This document shows positions 1-6,989 of a stretch of DNA of 15,881 nucleotides, one piece after another. The first letter of the stretch is position 1. Every line of letters begins with the position of its first letter. The position numbers were made by a program, and so were the translations under genes. Source of the DNA: Candidatus Cloacimonadota bacterium (lineage in GTDB: Bacteria; Cloacimonadota; Cloacimonadia; Cloacimonadales; Cloacimonadaceae); the NCBI GenBank assembly GCA_023230795.1, contig JALNWR010000041.1, positions 1-15,881 on the forward strand, in the 5' to 3' direction. The notes under the pieces were generated by a model. The model was given only the letters and a program-made list of their open reading frames with translations, had not been told where the DNA came from and ran no database searches.

Positions 1-3000
1 ATCGGAGACCCCAGCACGTCCGGAATCTCCTGCGTGTATAATAGCAAGTATATCAAAGAATTGGCCGAGAGAGCGAACCCCGATTACAGCTTTATCGAAA
101 ACTACAGCGGAGGATATGCTTCCACTATCAATTCCGGCATCAATCAGGGTGTGAATTTCTTTAGTTACCGGGGCTACATTAATATGAGTGGCTGGAGTCC
201 CAGTTCATCCCTTATGAACAATCCTCGCTTTCCCCATGCGGTGATACTCACCTGTTCGACCGGCAATTTCGCCAGTTCCTATGGTGCAGCAACTTCCGAG
301 TCTTTTATCAGGCTGGGCACTTCAGCCAATCCCAGTGGAGCAGTCACAGCTATAGCTATGGCTACCACCGGAACTCATACCATGTACAATAATGCTTTGA
401 ATGCCTCTATCTTCAACGGCATCTTTGCCCATGGCATGCGCAGCATGGGAGAGGCTCTGCTAAATGGCCGTCTCTTTCTATATCAAACCTATGGTACCAC
501 CCACAGCTCTGATGCAAATGCTTCTGCCCACTGGTGTAACCTCATGGGAGACCCCAGCATGGAGGTCTTTGTGGGTATTCCAGGCAATCTGCAGATTGAA
601 GCGCCGGATTCCCTGGCCTTTGGTAGCACGATGTTAGATATCAGGGTTCTCGATGATGGCTACATCGGGCTTGCCGATGCAAGTGTGACCGCATTCAATC
701 AAGCATCTTCTCAGATAGTAGCCCGCGGTTACACAGATGCCGAAGGCTATGTAAGCCTCTTTATCGGTTCAGGTATGCAGGGAGATATCATTATCACCGC
801 AGCCATACCCGATAAAAAGCCTGCTTCCCGGACTGTATATGCTGCGGATGGTGGCATAGTATATTATGATAAGATATTGTATGACAATGGAGAGCATGGC
901 TCCAGCGGAAATTCAGATAGCTTTGCTCAAGCGGGTGAAACCATCGCCTTGATGCTGACAGTGAAAAATACTACGGCTACTGCTTTGACCGGAATCAGCG
1001 CCAGCGTATCCTGTGATGATGAATATATTCAATTGCAGACAAGCACCATTAGCTGCGGTGATATCCCTGCCTTTGGGCATTTGATGGCCAATGAACCCGT
1101 GCTGATGACTCTTTCACACGATATTCCGGCTCAGCATGATGTCCGCCTGGAATTTGAATTTAGCGATGCCTCAGGTGGCAATCATCTTTTTCCTATGCAC
1201 TTAAGTGCTTACAACGCATCTCTTGAAGTGGAGACTGTAAATATCTTGGCCGGGGGCAACGAGATCCTGGACCCCAGCGAAACCGGCACAGTTCAGCTGG
1301 GTATTCGCAATCGATCTGTAGCTACCGTGCACGATGTCTCGGCTCAGCTATTTTCTCTGAACGATCTGGTGCAAGTGCAGACGGATCAGGCGTATGTGGG
1401 CAGCATTGTGGCAGGGTCTATGACCTATACCCTCGAGGATTTTGAAGTCTTTGCGCGTACCCTGCTTATTCCCGGGATGCAGATTCCATTTAGAGTGCAT
1501 CTGAGTAACGACAGCGGTTTTGAGCAAGACGCCTTTTTCAATATCAGCATCGGCAACGTTACGCAGAATACACCTTTGGGCCCGGATAGCTATGGCTATT
1601 TTATCTATGACGAGAGTGATACTTACTATCAGGATTGCCCGACTTACGACTGGATTGAGATCAATCCCGCGTTGGGTGGAGGGGGTACACTATTGGATAC
1701 CCTATACGATCCCGGCACACCCAACGACGAAGGAGATCAAAATGGCAGCACTACTTTGGAAGTGGTAGATTTGCCTTTTAGCTTCAATTTTTATGGCGTT
1801 GCCTACGATCAAATCACCGTGTGTGTAAATGGCTTTATCGCCATGGGGATTACGGAAAACGCAGAATTCAGGAATTGCAGAATTCCTTCGGGACATGGCC
1901 CTGCTCCCATGATCGCCCCCTTTTGGGACGATCTTATCATCATCGGCGATGCTGGAATATATCAGTATTACGATGCCGAAAACCATAAATTCATCATCGA
2001 GTATTACAAGCTGCGCAACGGCTATAACCGCACTTCATTAGAGACTTTTCAGGTGATATTTTATGATCCTCTGTACCATCACACCAGCTTAGGAGATGGC
2101 AAGATCAAGATTCAATATCAGGATTTCAACAATGTGGATATAGGGGGAGGCGGATACTCACTCTATCACGGGAAATATGCCACTATAGGCATCAAAGACC
2201 ACACAAACACCCGAGGCCTGGAGTATAGCTATAACAATCAATATCCCACCGCCGCAGCTCCTCTAAGCAACAACTCTGCGCTGATGATAAGCACTGTGCC
2301 GGTATTGCACGAAAGCCCTTATCTGGTCTTGCAAGAGCTGATTGTAAACGATCCCAGCGGCAATGGGAAAGTGGAACCCGGAGAAACTGTCGAGCTGGGC
2401 ATTCGCTTGATAAATCAAGGCATCAATACCGCCCAGGACGCTCAGATCACCGTGAGCCTGGATCATCCTCATGCCCAATTAAGCAATAGCCAGAGCACTT
2501 ATCCCGATATACCCGGGGATATGGGCGCTGTAAATATCCAGCCCATCGGACTGATCGTAAGCGAGGACTGTCCGGATGGCAGCCAGCTTCAGCTGAGCGT
2601 GCACGTGCAGACTGATAGTGCAGAATGGATTTATCCTACGGTAGTTCTGGTGCATAAACCTTCAATAGAGATCAGCAGCTACTATATGCACGATGCTCAG
2701 GGCAATGCCAATGGCCTGGTTGATCCCGGCGAAAGCTTTGATCTGGTGGTCAATTTTTCCAATACCAGCGATGTAGATGCTTACAACCTCACCGCCAATA
2801 TCATGAGTATGTCTGAACATGTAACGATACTGAACCCCGGTGTACTCTTGCGCAAAGTACCGGCAAACGGCCTTACCCAGGCAAAATATGAAATCAGCAT
2901 CTCGCCCGAGGCGCCTCTGGGTAACAACTTAAGCTTTTATCTCACCTTTCTGGGAGAGCTGGTTCCTGCCACAAACAATCATTTGCTCATCAGCATTGGC

Positions 3001-4335
3001 ACCACCGGTATGAGCCAGGATTTTGAAAGCGATGATGGCAATTTCGAGCCCGTTCCCGCAAGCAACGCCTGGGAGTGGGGGAGCTCAAGCGCTGTGCCCG
3101 CTCATAGTGGTGACAAACTCTGGGGCACCCGCTTGAATGCAAGCTATGGCGCAAATGCAAACTACAAGCTCAGCACTCCGAGCATTTATATAGGCAACGA
3201 TTTTGGGCTGGAATTCTGGCACTATTTCGATACCGAAGCGAACTATGATGGTGGCAACGTGCAGATATCCACAGATTCAGGAAATAGCTGGCAAGTGCTT
3301 CATCCCGAAGGCGGATATACAAATTCTCACCTGAACTCCTTGAACGGACCGGGATTTTCCGGCAGCAGCAATGGCTGGATAAGGTCTTCTTTCTCGCTAT
3401 CGGCTTATGGCAATCAAAACGTAAAATTCCGTTTCAGCTTCGCCTCCGATAGCAATACTCAGGCTCAGGGCTGGTTCATAGACGATGTCCGTACTTCCGG
3501 ATATATGGAATATGCCGGTAAGATCAGCGGTCAGATTCTGAGCTCGGATCCCGATATTGATTTTGAAAGTATCTTCATCAGTAGTGCGGAAGGAATCTCA
3601 GCCATAGCGGATCAAAATGGCGACTTTGAGCTTTATCTGCCCATGGGCACAGGGTATGTCTCTGCTGCGGCAGAAGGCTATTACAGCACAGACCCGGTAG
3701 CAATAGAGCTTAGCTTTGAATCTCCCGGAGCAGTTCTGGACTTTTATCTGGGATATCTGAAACCAGTATCAAATGCGGACTACTATGTGAATGACGGACT
3801 GCTGGACCTTAGCTGGGACGCGCCCGATGATCCGGAATACCCTTTGCTGGGATACGAGGTTTACCGACGTTTTGGCGCCGCAGCTTTCGAGATGGTTGAA
3901 GCCACTCAGCAGCCTCTGTATCAAGAAACTCTGGAGCTCTACGGAGAATACCAATACTACATCCTGGCCATTTATGCAGAAGGCAAGTCGCAAGCCACAC
4001 TTACACTGAGCTTTTATTGGGGTGGAGTGGACAATCCGGATCAGCCTCTCCCGCCCGCAGTTACAGGCCTGGAAAGGAACTATCCCAATCCCTTCAATCC
4101 CAGCACCACGATCTGCTTTACGCTATCGGAAGCATCAGCTGTAAGGCTTTCGATCTACAATCTCAAGGGACAAAGAGTGGCGAGCTTGATGGATGAAGTG
4201 CTCAGTTCTGGTGCGCATCGCAAGATTTGGAATGCATTAGACGAGCGCGGCCGCTCTGTGAGCTCTGGAATATACCTGATCAGGCTCGAGACCAACAGCG
4301 GGACCTTTACCCAGAAAGCCATGTTAATGAAATAA
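1..4335 (+). CDS. Gingipain-like (peptidase C25 family) secreted multidomain protein with T9SS sorting domain, 5' partial
   Basis: The reading frame is open from the first base (IGDPSTSGISC...) to TAA at 4333, so the N-terminus lies outside the window; the GTG at 34 is not a real start. Numbering from that GTG, residues 1-180 resemble the end of a C25 peptidase domain: the nucleophile context VILTCSTGNF (Cys74), a trailing LMGDPSMEVF, and SYRGY (44-48) where gingipains carry the catalytic GHG. Then come an Ig-like segment (about 185-270), four CARDB/NEW3-like repeats with a PGET or similar core (starting near 280, 398, 768 and 880), a nidogen-like beta domain (about 520-750), an immune-inhibitor-A/MAM-like domain (about 990-1150, ending GWFIDDV), a carboxypeptidase-regulatory-like fold (1163-1240), an Fn3 domain (1243-1325) and a C-terminal sorting domain (1343-1433) with NYPNPFNPST and GIYLIRL. 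It is probably exported by the type IX system to the surface. Proteolytic activity is uncertain because the His appears replaced. Confidence 0.85.
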   Translation: MGDPSTSGISCVYNSKYIKELAERANPDYSFIENYSGGYASTINSGINQGVNFFSYRGYINMSGWSPSSSLMNNPRFPHAVILTCSTGNFASSYGAATSESFIRLGTSANPSGAVTAIAMATTGTHTMYNNALNASIFNGIFAHGMRSMGEALLNGRLFLYQTYGTTHSSDANASAHWCNLMGDPSMEVFVGIPGNLQIEAPDSLAFGSTMLDIRVLDDGYIGLADASVTAFNQASSQIVARGYTDAEGYVSLFIGSGMQGDIIITAAIPDKKPASRTVYAADGGIVYYDKILYDNGEHGSSGNSDSFAQAGETIALMLTVKNTTATALTGISASVSCDDEYIQLQTSTISCGDIPAFGHLMANEPVLMTLSHDIPAQHDVRLEFEFSDASGGNHLFPMHLSAYNASLEVETVNILAGGNEILDPSETGTVQLGIRNRSVATVHDVSAQLFSLNDLVQVQTDQAYVGSIVAGSMTYTLEDFEVFARTLLIPGMQIPFRVHLSNDSGFEQDAFFNISIGNVTQNTPLGPDSYGYFIYDESDTYYQDCPTYDWIEINPALGGGGTLLDTLYDPGTPNDEGDQNGSTTLEVVDLPFSFNFYGVAYDQITVCVNGFIAMGITENAEFRNCRIPSGHGPAPMIAPFWDDLIIIGDAGIYQYYDAENHKFIIEYYKLRNGYNRTSLETFQVIFYDPLYHHTSLGDGKIKIQYQDFNNVDIGGGGYSLYHGKYATIGIKDHTNTRGLEYSYNNQYPTAAAPLSNNSALMISTVPVLHESPYLVLQELIVNDPSGNGKVEPGETVELGIRLINQGINTAQDAQITVSLDHPHAQLSNSQSTYPDIPGDMGAVNIQPIGLIVSEDCPDGSQLQLSVHVQTDSAEWIYPTVVLVHKPSIEISSYYMHDAQGNANGLVDPGESFDLVVNFSNTSDVDAYNLTANIMSMSEHVTILNPGVLLRKVPANGLTQAKYEISISPEAPLGNNLSFYLTFLGELVPATNNHLLISIGTTGMSQDFESDDGNFEPVPASNAWEWGSSSAVPAHSGDKLWGTRLNASYGANANYKLSTPSIYIGNDFGLEFWHYFDTEANYDGGNVQISTDSGNSWQVLHPEGGYTNSHLNSLNGPGFSGSSNGWIRSSFSLSAYGNQNVKFRFSFASDSNTQAQGWFIDDVRTSGYMEYAGKISGQILSSDPDIDFESIFISSAEGISAIADQNGDFELYLPMGTGYVSAAAEGYYSTDPVAIELSFESPGAVLDFYLGYLKPVSNADYYVNDGLLDLSWDAPDDPEYPLLGYEVYRRFGAAAFEMVEATQQPLYQETLELYGEYQYYILAIYAEGKSQATLTLSFYWGGVDNPDQPLPPAVTGLERNYPNPFNPSTTICFTLSEASAVRLSIYNLKGQRVASLMDEVLSSGAHRKIWNALDERGRSVSSGIYLIRLETNSGTFTQKAMLMK

Positions 4336-4457
4336 GCCAGGCAGCTGTGTATGATAATTCAGGACGTTGCAGGAGATTTTGATTGACATAAAATCCCTTT
4401 GTAAAATAGTGGTACAAAATGAAGCCGTCTGCTTCTGCCTTGCTGCCTTAGATGTGC

Positions 4458-4486
4458 GTGTCAGGCTCAAATAAACTGAATATAAG
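4458..4486 (+). promoter_or_regulatory. Candidate infC operon promoter
   Basis: GTGTCA (4458-4463, 4 of 6 matches to TTGACA) and TATAAG (4481-4486, 5 of 6 to TATAAT) are separated by exactly 17 nt. Transcription would start near 4493, ahead of the hairpin and Shine-Dalgarno of infC. This is the best-spaced pair in the 237-nt gap between the surface protein gene and infC. FCB-group promoters can deviate from the sigma70 consensus, so this is a weak inference. Confidence 0.3.
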
Positions 4487-4500
4487 TAAATTATTTACTT
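4484..4500. repeat. 17-bp palindrome in the infC upstream region
   Basis: AAGTAAAT and ATTTACTT are perfect inverted 8-nt arms around a single central T. The palindrome overlaps the candidate -10 box and expected start point of infC transcription, so it could be an operator for a dimeric regulator or simply an AT-rich start region. The symmetry is visible directly; the function is a guess. Confidence 0.4.
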
Positions 4501-4501
4501 T

Positions 4502-4546
4502 GAAACAGGCGGGATATCCATAAGGAGATTTCGCCTGTTTCGTTTT
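4502..4546 (+). terminator. Strong hairpin with T-run: terminator of the upstream gene or infC leader attenuator
   Basis: GAAACAGGCG (4502-4511) pairs perfectly with CGCCTGTTTC (4532-4541). Two G-U and two A-T pairs extend the stem inward, around a loop containing AAGGA, and GTTTT follows. No other terminator-like hairpin follows the surface protein gene, so this may end its transcript. If the promoter at 4458-4486 is real, the hairpin lies in the infC leader and would act as an attenuator or r-protein binding element instead. Confidence 0.55.
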
Positions 4547-4557
4547 AACCGGTAAAG

Positions 4558-4564
4558 AAGGAGG
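4558..4564 (+). promoter_or_regulatory. Ribosome binding site that decides the infC start
   Basis: AAGGAGG is a full-strength Shine-Dalgarno. It sits 5 nt before ATA (4570), 8 nt before ATC (4573) and 14 nt before ATT (4579), all in the infC frame. No ATG, GTG or TTG occurs at a usable distance; the first GTG (4612) is 47 nt away. This argues for a non-AUG start. Confidence 0.7.
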
Positions 4565-4572
4565 TTCTTATA

Positions 4573-5205
4573 ATCCGGATTAAGCGTTTCAAGTCCAAGA
4601 CCAAAGAAGTCGTGCCGAAAGAAAGAATTAACCATCAGATTACTGCGGACAAAGTTCGCCTGATCGATTCTGATGGCAGTCAAATTGGTATTCTGCCACT
4701 GCGTGAAGCTCAGCGTAGGGCAGATGAAGCTGGATTGGATTTGGTAGAAATATCACCGAGTGCAAATCCGCCTGTATGCCGACTTTTGGACTTTGGTAAA
4801 TACTATTTCCAAAAAGAAAAGAAAGCCCGAGAGGCCAAAAAAAGACAACATGAAGTTGAGGTAAAGGAGATCAAGTTTGGTCCGAATACCGAAGAACACG
4901 ATTACAACTTCAAGAAAAACAATGCGATTAAGTTTTTAAAACAGCATAACAAAGTCAAGTTCACCGTCCGTTTCCGGGGACGCCAGATGGCCCACAAGGA
5001 ATTGGGGTATAAGATATTGGATAAGATCAGGCATGACCTTGTTCAAATCGCTGATGTTGACCAGGAACCTGTAAGTGACCGCAATACGCTTTCGATCATT
5101 GTTTCTCCTAAAAAAGACATAGACCGCATTCTGAAAGCTGGCCTGAAAGCTGAAGAAAGCACCGAAACTACCGAAAGCACAGCGGTCGAGACCAAAGAGA
5201 GCTAA
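4573..5205 (+). CDS. infC: Translation initiation factor IF-3
   Basis: IF-3 binds the 30S subunit, keeps it apart from 50S and checks start codon and initiator tRNA. The product has the family layout: an N-domain beginning RINHQITADKVRLIDSDGSQIG, then LREAQRRADEAGLDLVEISPSANPPVCRLLDFGKY, a lysine-rich linker helix, and the C-domain with VKEIKFGPNTEEHDY and VRFRGRQMAHKELG. It ends in an acidic, Ser/Thr-rich tail of about 20 residues absent from E. coli IF-3. I place the start at ATC 4573 (210 aa) because of its spacing from AAGGAGG. ATA 4570 or ATT 4579 are alternatives, and GTG 4612 (197 aa) is the conventional-codon alternative but lacks a strong ribosome binding site. Non-AUG starts (AUU in E. 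coli, AUC in Myxococcus) are a known infC trait allowing IF-3 to limit its own synthesis. First gene of infC-rpmI-rplT. Confidence 0.96.
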   Translation: MRIKRFKSKTKEVVPKERINHQITADKVRLIDSDGSQIGILPLREAQRRADEAGLDLVEISPSANPPVCRLLDFGKYYFQKEKKAREAKKRQHEVEVKEIKFGPNTEEHDYNFKKNNAIKFLKQHNKVKFTVRFRGRQMAHKELGYKILDKIRHDLVQIADVDQEPVSDRNTLSIIVSPKKDIDRILKAGLKAEESTETTESTAVETKES

Positions 5206-5217
5206 TAGCAAATAACC

Positions 5218-5252
5218 CAGCCGGGGTCTGAATCCGAAATTCGTTCCGGCTG
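5218..5252 (+). promoter_or_regulatory. Hairpin between infC and rpmI
   Basis: CAGCCGG (5218-5224) and CCGGCTG (5246-5252) are perfect 7-nt complements around a 21-nt loop. No T-run follows, so it is not an intrinsic terminator. Its position 20 nt before the rpmI Shine-Dalgarno suits a translational control element; L20 autoregulates rpmI-rplT from such a site in enterobacteria. The role here is inferred from position only. Confidence 0.4.
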
Positions 5253-5284
5253 TGATGATATAGATAAATTCAAGGAGATATAGA

Positions 5285-5479
5285 ATGCCAAAGATCAAAA
5301 CCAATCGATCTGCCGCTAAGCGCTTTAAGCTAACCGGCACCGGAAAGATAGTGCGCCATCATGCAAAAACTGGCCATATTAAGACTAAAAAGTCGCCTAA
5401 ATTGAAACGTAACCTTCGGGCCAGTGCCATCGTAGCTAAAGCTGACGAAAACAGAATTTACCGTATGTTGGGAAAGTAA
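5285..5479 (+). CDS. rpmI: 50S ribosomal protein L35
   Basis: A 64-residue, very basic protein starting MPKIKTNRSAAKRFKLTGTGKI and continuing HAKTGHI..KS.K.KR.LR, the full-length L35 pattern. L35 is a small component of the large ribosomal subunit. AAGGAG lies 7 nt upstream of the ATG. The gene sits 79 nt after infC and 12 nt before rplT, the conserved infC-rpmI-rplT order, so it is cotranscribed with both. Confidence 0.97.
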   Translation: MPKIKTNRSAAKRFKLTGTGKIVRHHAKTGHIKTKKSPKLKRNLRASAIVAKADENRIYRMLGK

Positions 5480-5491
5480 AGGAGATTACAA

Positions 5492-5842
5492 ATGCCGAGA
5501 ACTACAAATAACGTAGCAGCCCACCGCAGAAGAAAAAAATATATGCTTGCCGCCAGAGGCTACTTTGGCCGCAGAAGTAAGACTTATCGCGTAGCGCGTC
5601 AAACCGTTGAACGTGCCATGTCTTTCTCCTTTGCCCATAGAAAGCTAAAGAAACGCCAGTTTCGCCGTCTATGGATCACCCGTATCAATGCCGCCTGCCG
5701 TTTGAACGATATGAGTTATAGCCGTTTTATCAATGGGCTGCACAAGTCCAATATAGAGATAAACCGCAAGACTCTGGCTCATCTGGCCTGGCATGATGCT
5801 AGTGCTTTTGCCCGCCTGGTGGAAATCGCTAAAAACGTCTAA
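5492..5842 (+). CDS. rplT: 50S ribosomal protein L20
   Basis: A 116-residue basic protein of normal L20 length. Family signatures are ARGYFGRRSKTYRVARQ, KRQFRRLWITRINAACR, SYSRFINGLHKSNIEINRKTLAHLA and a final FARLVEIAKN. L20 binds 23S rRNA early in 50S assembly and in several bacteria represses its own operon. AAAGGAG precedes the ATG. The second residues PRTTNN replace the usual ARVKRG, a mild N-terminal divergence. It is the last gene before the two hairpins that separate this operon from pheS. Confidence 0.97.
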   Translation: MPRTTNNVAAHRRRKKYMLAARGYFGRRSKTYRVARQTVERAMSFSFAHRKLKKRQFRRLWITRINAACRLNDMSYSRFINGLHKSNIEINRKTLAHLAWHDASAFARLVEIAKNV

Positions 5843-5853
5843 ATAAAGACACA

Positions 5854-5888
5854 TGCAAGCAGATATGCCCATACTCAGGGCATTTGCA
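5854..5888 (+). promoter_or_regulatory. First pheS leader hairpin (possible alternative structure)
   Basis: ATGCCC (5865-5870) pairs with GGGCAT (5878-5883) around a 7-nt loop. After a 6-nt bulge on the 5' side, TGCAA (5854-5858) pairs with TTGCA (5884-5888). The 3' arm carries TTTGCACAT (5883-5891), which is repeated exactly as the loop region of the following terminator-like hairpin (5909-5917). TGCAA could therefore pair with either copy. Confidence 0.4.
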
Positions 5889-5897
5889 CATTAATAT

Positions 5898-5935
5898 AAA
5901 AAAGCGGTTTTGCACATAAAACCGCTTTTATCTTT
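5898..5935 (+). terminator. Terminator-like hairpin between rplT and pheS (terminator or attenuator)
   Basis: AAAAGCGGTTTT (5900-5911) pairs perfectly with AAAACCGCTTTT (5918-5929) over 12 bp with the 6-nt loop GCACAT, preceded by an A-run and followed by ATCTTT. This is the shape of a bidirectional intrinsic terminator. It lies only 34 nt before the proposed pheS start, leaving little room for a separate promoter, so read-through or controlled attenuation of pheST is likely. No Phe-rich leader peptide is evident. Confidence 0.7.
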
Positions 5936-5963
5936 CAAGATAGACTTCAGAAAGGATAAAACA

Positions 5964-6989
5964 TTGCAAGAACAGCTTGAACTTCTGATCAAGGAAGCGG
6001 AGCAGGAGATTTCCCAATGCTCCAACGTCAATGATATACTCAATGCCAAAGCTAAATATCTGGGCAAGAAAAGCATGCTAAACGGCCTTTACAGTAAGAT
6101 GAAAGAGCTCGAGCCTGCCCAGCGTCCAGCTTTTGGCCAGCAGTTAAACCTCGCCAGAAAACAGATCGAGACAGTACTGAGCGCCCGGTCAAAGGCCATC
6201 CAGGAAAGCTCTTGGGAAAAAAGCCGGGTGGATTTTGACCCCAGCATGCCAGGAATCCCTTTGGGGCGTGGAGGCTATCATCCCCTGAGCATCATCCGTC
6301 GCCAGATCGACGAAGTATTTATCAGTATGGGTTTTGACATAGCCGAAGCCAATGATATAGAGGATGAATTTCACAATTTTGATGCTCTGAATACCCCTCA
6401 AGATCATCCCTCCCGCAATCTGGCGGATACCTTTTATGTAACTGGAGGCAAGCTGCTGCGAACTCAGACCTCCACGGTGCAGGTAAGAGTGATGGAAAGC
6501 TGCAGACCGCCTATTCGGATCATCTCTCCCGGGCGCTGTTATCGAAACGACAAGCCAGACCCTTCTCATTCACCCGTCTTCCATCAGGTAGAAGCCCTGG
6601 TGGTGGATAAAGGTATCAGTTTGGCAGATATGAAGGATACTTTGCAAAATTTTGCCAGCATAATGTTTGGCGCTGATGTCAAAAGCCGGATCAGGCCGCA
6701 TTTCTTCCCCTTCACCGAGCCTTCAGCAGAGATGGATATATCCTGTGTGGTATGTGGTGGCAAGGGCTGCCGCGTATGTAAGCAGTCCGGCTGGCTGGAA
6801 ATGGGAGGCGCCGGAATGGTGGACCCCGCCGTGTTTGACATCCTGAATATCGATTCGGAAGTTTACACTGGATTTGCCTTTGGACTGGGTATCGAGCGCA
6901 TCGCTATGCTCAAATACAACATTCCGGATATGAGAATCCTCTTCGAAAACGATCTCAGGATGCTAAGGCAATTCAAAGGAGAGCTATAA
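5964..6989 (+). CDS. pheS: Phenylalanine--tRNA ligase alpha subunit
   Basis: The catalytic subunit of the alpha2-beta2 PheRS charges tRNA-Phe with phenylalanine using ATP. Class II motifs are plain: GGYHPLSIIRRQIDEVF and DDEFHNFDAL-type region (EDEFHNFDALNTPQDHPSR), LLRTQTSTVQVRVM, motif 2 (RCYRNDKPDPSHSPVFHQVEALVVD), FFPFTEPSAEMD and motif 3 (GFAFGLGIERIAML). An N-terminal helical segment (about 1-90) fits the tRNA-binding coiled coil. I choose TTG at 5964 (341 aa) because AAAGGA lies 8 nt upstream; the in-frame TTG at 5910 sits inside the terminator hairpin and would add 18 unrelated residues. Cys261, 264, 269 and 272 form CVVCGGKGCRVC before SGWLEMGGAGMV, a zinc-knuckle-like insert found in a number of bacterial PheS but absent from E. 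coli. The stop overlaps the pheT start by one base. Confidence 0.96.
   Translation: MQEQLELLIKEAEQEISQCSNVNDILNAKAKYLGKKSMLNGLYSKMKELEPAQRPAFGQQLNLARKQIETVLSARSKAIQESSWEKSRVDFDPSMPGIPLGRGGYHPLSIIRRQIDEVFISMGFDIAEANDIEDEFHNFDALNTPQDHPSRNLADTFYVTGGKLLRTQTSTVQVRVMESCRPPIRIISPGRCYRNDKPDPSHSPVFHQVEALVVDKGISLADMKDTLQNFASIMFGADVKSRIRPHFFPFTEPSAEMDISCVVCGGKGCRVCKQSGWLEMGGAGMVDPAVFDILNIDSEVYTGFAFGLGIERIAMLKYNIPDMRILFENDLRMLRQFKGEL

Noticed and set aside
34..36. GTG 34 as the start of the first gene
   Set aside because: The frame is open to base 1 and the upstream residues (IGDPSTSGISC) continue the gingipain-type sequence, so the gene starts outside the window.
1520..1768. 82-codon + strand frame inside the surface protein gene
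   Set aside because: It is out of frame within an uninterrupted conserved domain region, with no ribosome binding site of note.
4383..4407. Perfect TTGACA (4383-4388) with TAAAAT (4402-4407) as an infC promoter
   Set aside because: The spacer is only 13 nt, too short for a standard sigma70 promoter; the pair at 4458-4486 has 17 nt.
5910..5912. TTG 5910 as the pheS start
   Set aside because: It lies in the terminator-like hairpin, lacks a ribosome binding site and adds residues not seen in PheS; TTG 5964 has AAAGGA 8 nt upstream.
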